Assembly (NCBI GenBank): GCA_019751945.1
Contig: JAIEMT010000017.1
Coordinates: 62,001-126,000, forward strand
Direction: 5' to 3'
Length of the DNA: 64,000 nucleotides
From: a bacterium
Lineage (GTDB): Bacteria > Bdellovibrionota > UBA1018
Under the pieces are notes generated by a model. It was given only the letters and a program-made list of their open reading frames with translations, ran no database searches and was not told the origin of the DNA. The translations under genes were made by a program, and so were the position numbers. Shown piece by piece: positions 62,534 to 64,000 of this stretch; the stretch's first letter is position 1, and each line of letters begins with the position of its first letter.

Positions 62534-64000
62534 ATGAGCTCCGGGGCCACTTGTTCTATTGAGAATTCGTTTTCTCTTGCGTGTTTGCATTGCGGCGCCC
62601 CCCTTTTATCTGGGACTCAGACTCAGCAGAGTCGCTTCTGCTGTCGAGGATGTCTTGCTGTCTACTCGCTTTTACAGGAGCGCGGACTTCAGACTTATTA
62701 TTCCCTAAAAGGGGGCGCACAAAGTTCAAGTGCTCCGTCCGATTCCGTAGACGGGGAGTTTGCTTATCTCAATGACCCCGATTTCTTGTCTGCCTATGCT
62801 TCTTTGGAAGGTAGAGCAATGAGTTTTTATTTGGAGGGAGCTCATTGTGCAGCTTGTGTTTGGCTTACAGAAAAGCTTCCAGAGTTTCTTGCGGAAGTCG
62901 AGTCGTTGAAATTGAGCCTGGCAACTGGAGTCGCTCGAGTTCAACTGAAGAGCGCGGGCGGATTTTCGAAAATCGCAGAGGAACTGGTTCGTCTCGGCTA
63001 TCGCCCCTATCCCGTACATGATGGACATGCGCAGCATCTGCAGAAACTAGAAAATAGAAAGCAGCTGATTCAGATCGGCATTGCCGGAATGGTTACCGGC
63101 AACATCATGCTCTTGGCCGTCGCTCTCTATGCCGGAGCCGATGGAAGCTTGGCAGGGGCTTTTCGCTGGACGAGTTTTGCCCTCTTTTTACCGATCGTTT
63201 TTTTTAGCGCAGCCCCCTTTTATCGAGGGGCTTTGGCTTCTCTGAGAAGGAGACAGGTTTCCATTGATGTCCCAATTGTTTTTGGACTGGGAGTTGGAAC
63301 TCTTGCCAGCGTTTTTAATTTGATGATTGGTTCACCGCATATCTACTTCGATACGCTTTCGACTCTGGTGCTCTTGCTGCTTTCAACTCGATATTTTCTG
63401 AGAAGACTCAATCAGCGGGCTTGGAATACTTCTGAACTGATGCACTTCCTAACGCCCTCGCGCGCTCAGAAGCAGATGTCAGAATCAGGCCGTTTTGAAT
63501 CTGTCCGGAGCGATATTCTGCGTGAAGGGGATTTGGTTCTGGTTCTTCCGGGCGAATGTTTTCCTGCTGACGGAATTGTTGTGATTGGGGAAAGCAGTGT
63601 GAACTGTTCACTTCTCACGGGTGAGGCGCTGCCATTGGCCGTGGGACCAAACTCGAGAGTGAACGCGGGTACTTTGAATCAATCCGCTCCTTTGGAGGTT
63701 CGCGTGGTGCATTCGGGTTCGAGCACTCGTTTAGGAAAAATTCTACGGGCGATGGAGGATTCTCGCGCCCGTCGTGCTCCCATCGTTAGTTTTTTAGATC
63801 GCGTGGGGCAGGCTTTTGTCGTTGCCGTACTGGTCCTCACCGTGGTCGGATTTTTTGTAGGTCTTAGCACGAGCTGGAGCGAAGCCGTGAATCGAGCCCT
63901 CGCTGTAGCGATCATTGTATGTCCATGCACTTTTGCACTAGCCACCCCTTTAGCTTTTAGTTTGGCAATGAGTCGCGCAGCCCGAATAGGAGTGTTGATC
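62534..64000 (+). CDS. ccoI: Copper-translocating P1B-type ATPase, CcoI/FixI-like (partial, runs off the window)
   Basis: The frame opens with ATG 62534 and is still open at 64000 (489 residues). An N-terminal Cys-rich region (CLHCGAPLLSG and FCCRGCLAVYSLL) is typical of CcoI/FixI. A metal-binding HMA-like segment has GAHCAACVWLTEKLPEF. Membrane helices follow (GNIMLLAVALYAGADG, IVFFSAAPFYRGALASL), then the actuator with LLTGEALPLAVG, and the metal site VCPCTFALATPLAFSL (CPC). The ATP-binding domain is outside the window. Such pumps supply copper for cbb3-type cytochrome oxidase; no cco genes are in view. Confidence 0.85.
   Translation, partial: MSSGATCSIENSFSLACLHCGAPLLSGTQTQQSRFCCRGCLAVYSLLQERGLQTYYSLKGGAQSSSAPSDSVDGEFAYLNDPDFLSAYASLEGRAMSFYLEGAHCAACVWLTEKLPEFLAEVESLKLSLATGVARVQLKSAGGFSKIAEELVRLGYRPYPVHDGHAQHLQKLENRKQLIQIGIAGMVTGNIMLLAVALYAGADGSLAGAFRWTSFALFLPIVFFSAAPFYRGALASLRRRQVSIDVPIVFGLGVGTLASVFNLMIGSPHIYFDTLSTLVLLLLSTRYFLRRLNQRAWNTSELMHFLTPSRAQKQMSESGRFESVRSDILREGDLVLVLPGECFPADGIVVIGESSVNCSLLTGEALPLAVGPNSRVNAGTLNQSAPLEVRVVHSGSSTRLGKILRAMEDSRARRAPIVSFLDRVGQAFVVAVLVLTVVGFFVGLSTSWSEAVNRALAVAIIVCPCTFALATPLAFSLAMSRAARIGVLI

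Overview
The window looks like a chromosomal segment of a Gram-negative, moderate-GC bacterium with a double membrane. It encodes many lipoproteins with clear lipoboxes, a LolB-like lipoprotein, MltA, outer-membrane-barrel-like proteins, type IV pilin-like proteins, GroES/GroEL, Hsp33 and a short PhaR-like regulator. This mix, and the many secreted proteins without recognisable family, suggest the Bdellovibrionota or a related former deltaproteobacterial lineage. That placement is inference; no rRNA or tRNA gene was found to test it.

Layout. Positions 1-6.2 kb hold a fragment of a Met-rich protein (possibly Ffh), a frameshifted secreted protein, TapT-like, RadC-like, a FecR-domain protein, a MORN-like lipoprotein, RmuC and a lipoprotein with its own terminator. 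6.2-8.9 kb is a DsbD/ScsB-type reductase coupled to a secreted redoxin. 8.9-15.2 kb holds secreted proteins, a PhoD-like phosphatase, MltA, a receiver-TPR protein whose phospho-acceptor Asp is replaced by Glu, and a possible 32-residue membrane peptide.

15.2-43.4 kb is the remarkable part. It packs nine radical SAM proteins of five types: two short SPASM proteins, two cobalamin-binding-like proteins, two MiaB/RimO-like proteins without TRAM, two with an N-terminal Cys-rich SPASM/twitch region, and one classical SPASM protein. Between them lie a DegT aminotransferase, a NodU-type carbamoyltransferase, GT4 and GT2 glycosyltransferases, a TMTC-like GT-C enzyme, a Wzm/Wzt-like ABC exporter, an S26-like peptidase, an HprK-like kinase, two prepilin-like proteins, a PqqD-like protein and a cytoplasmic Peptidase_S74 (auto-cleaving chaperone) protein. 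I read it as a surface glycan and pilus decoration locus that also contains a candidate peptide or protein modification system. The most striking part is the PqqD - S74 - radical SAM operon at 36.9-38.8 kb. Many genes overlap, several of them antisense.

42.1-53.7 kb is a nine-gene co-directional minus-strand run: TPR lipoprotein, LolB-like lipoprotein, peptide-type ABC binding protein and two ATPases (no permeases), three uncharacterised proteins, and one of the MiaB-like proteins. 53.7-64 kb holds a 400-base regulatory gap, a PhaR-like regulator, an outer-membrane-like protein, hslO, groEL/groES with a good promoter and terminator, a TolB-like/M28 peptidase/PDZ lipoprotein and the start of a CcoI/FixI-type copper ATPase that runs off the window. 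No CRISPR array or complete mobile element was seen.
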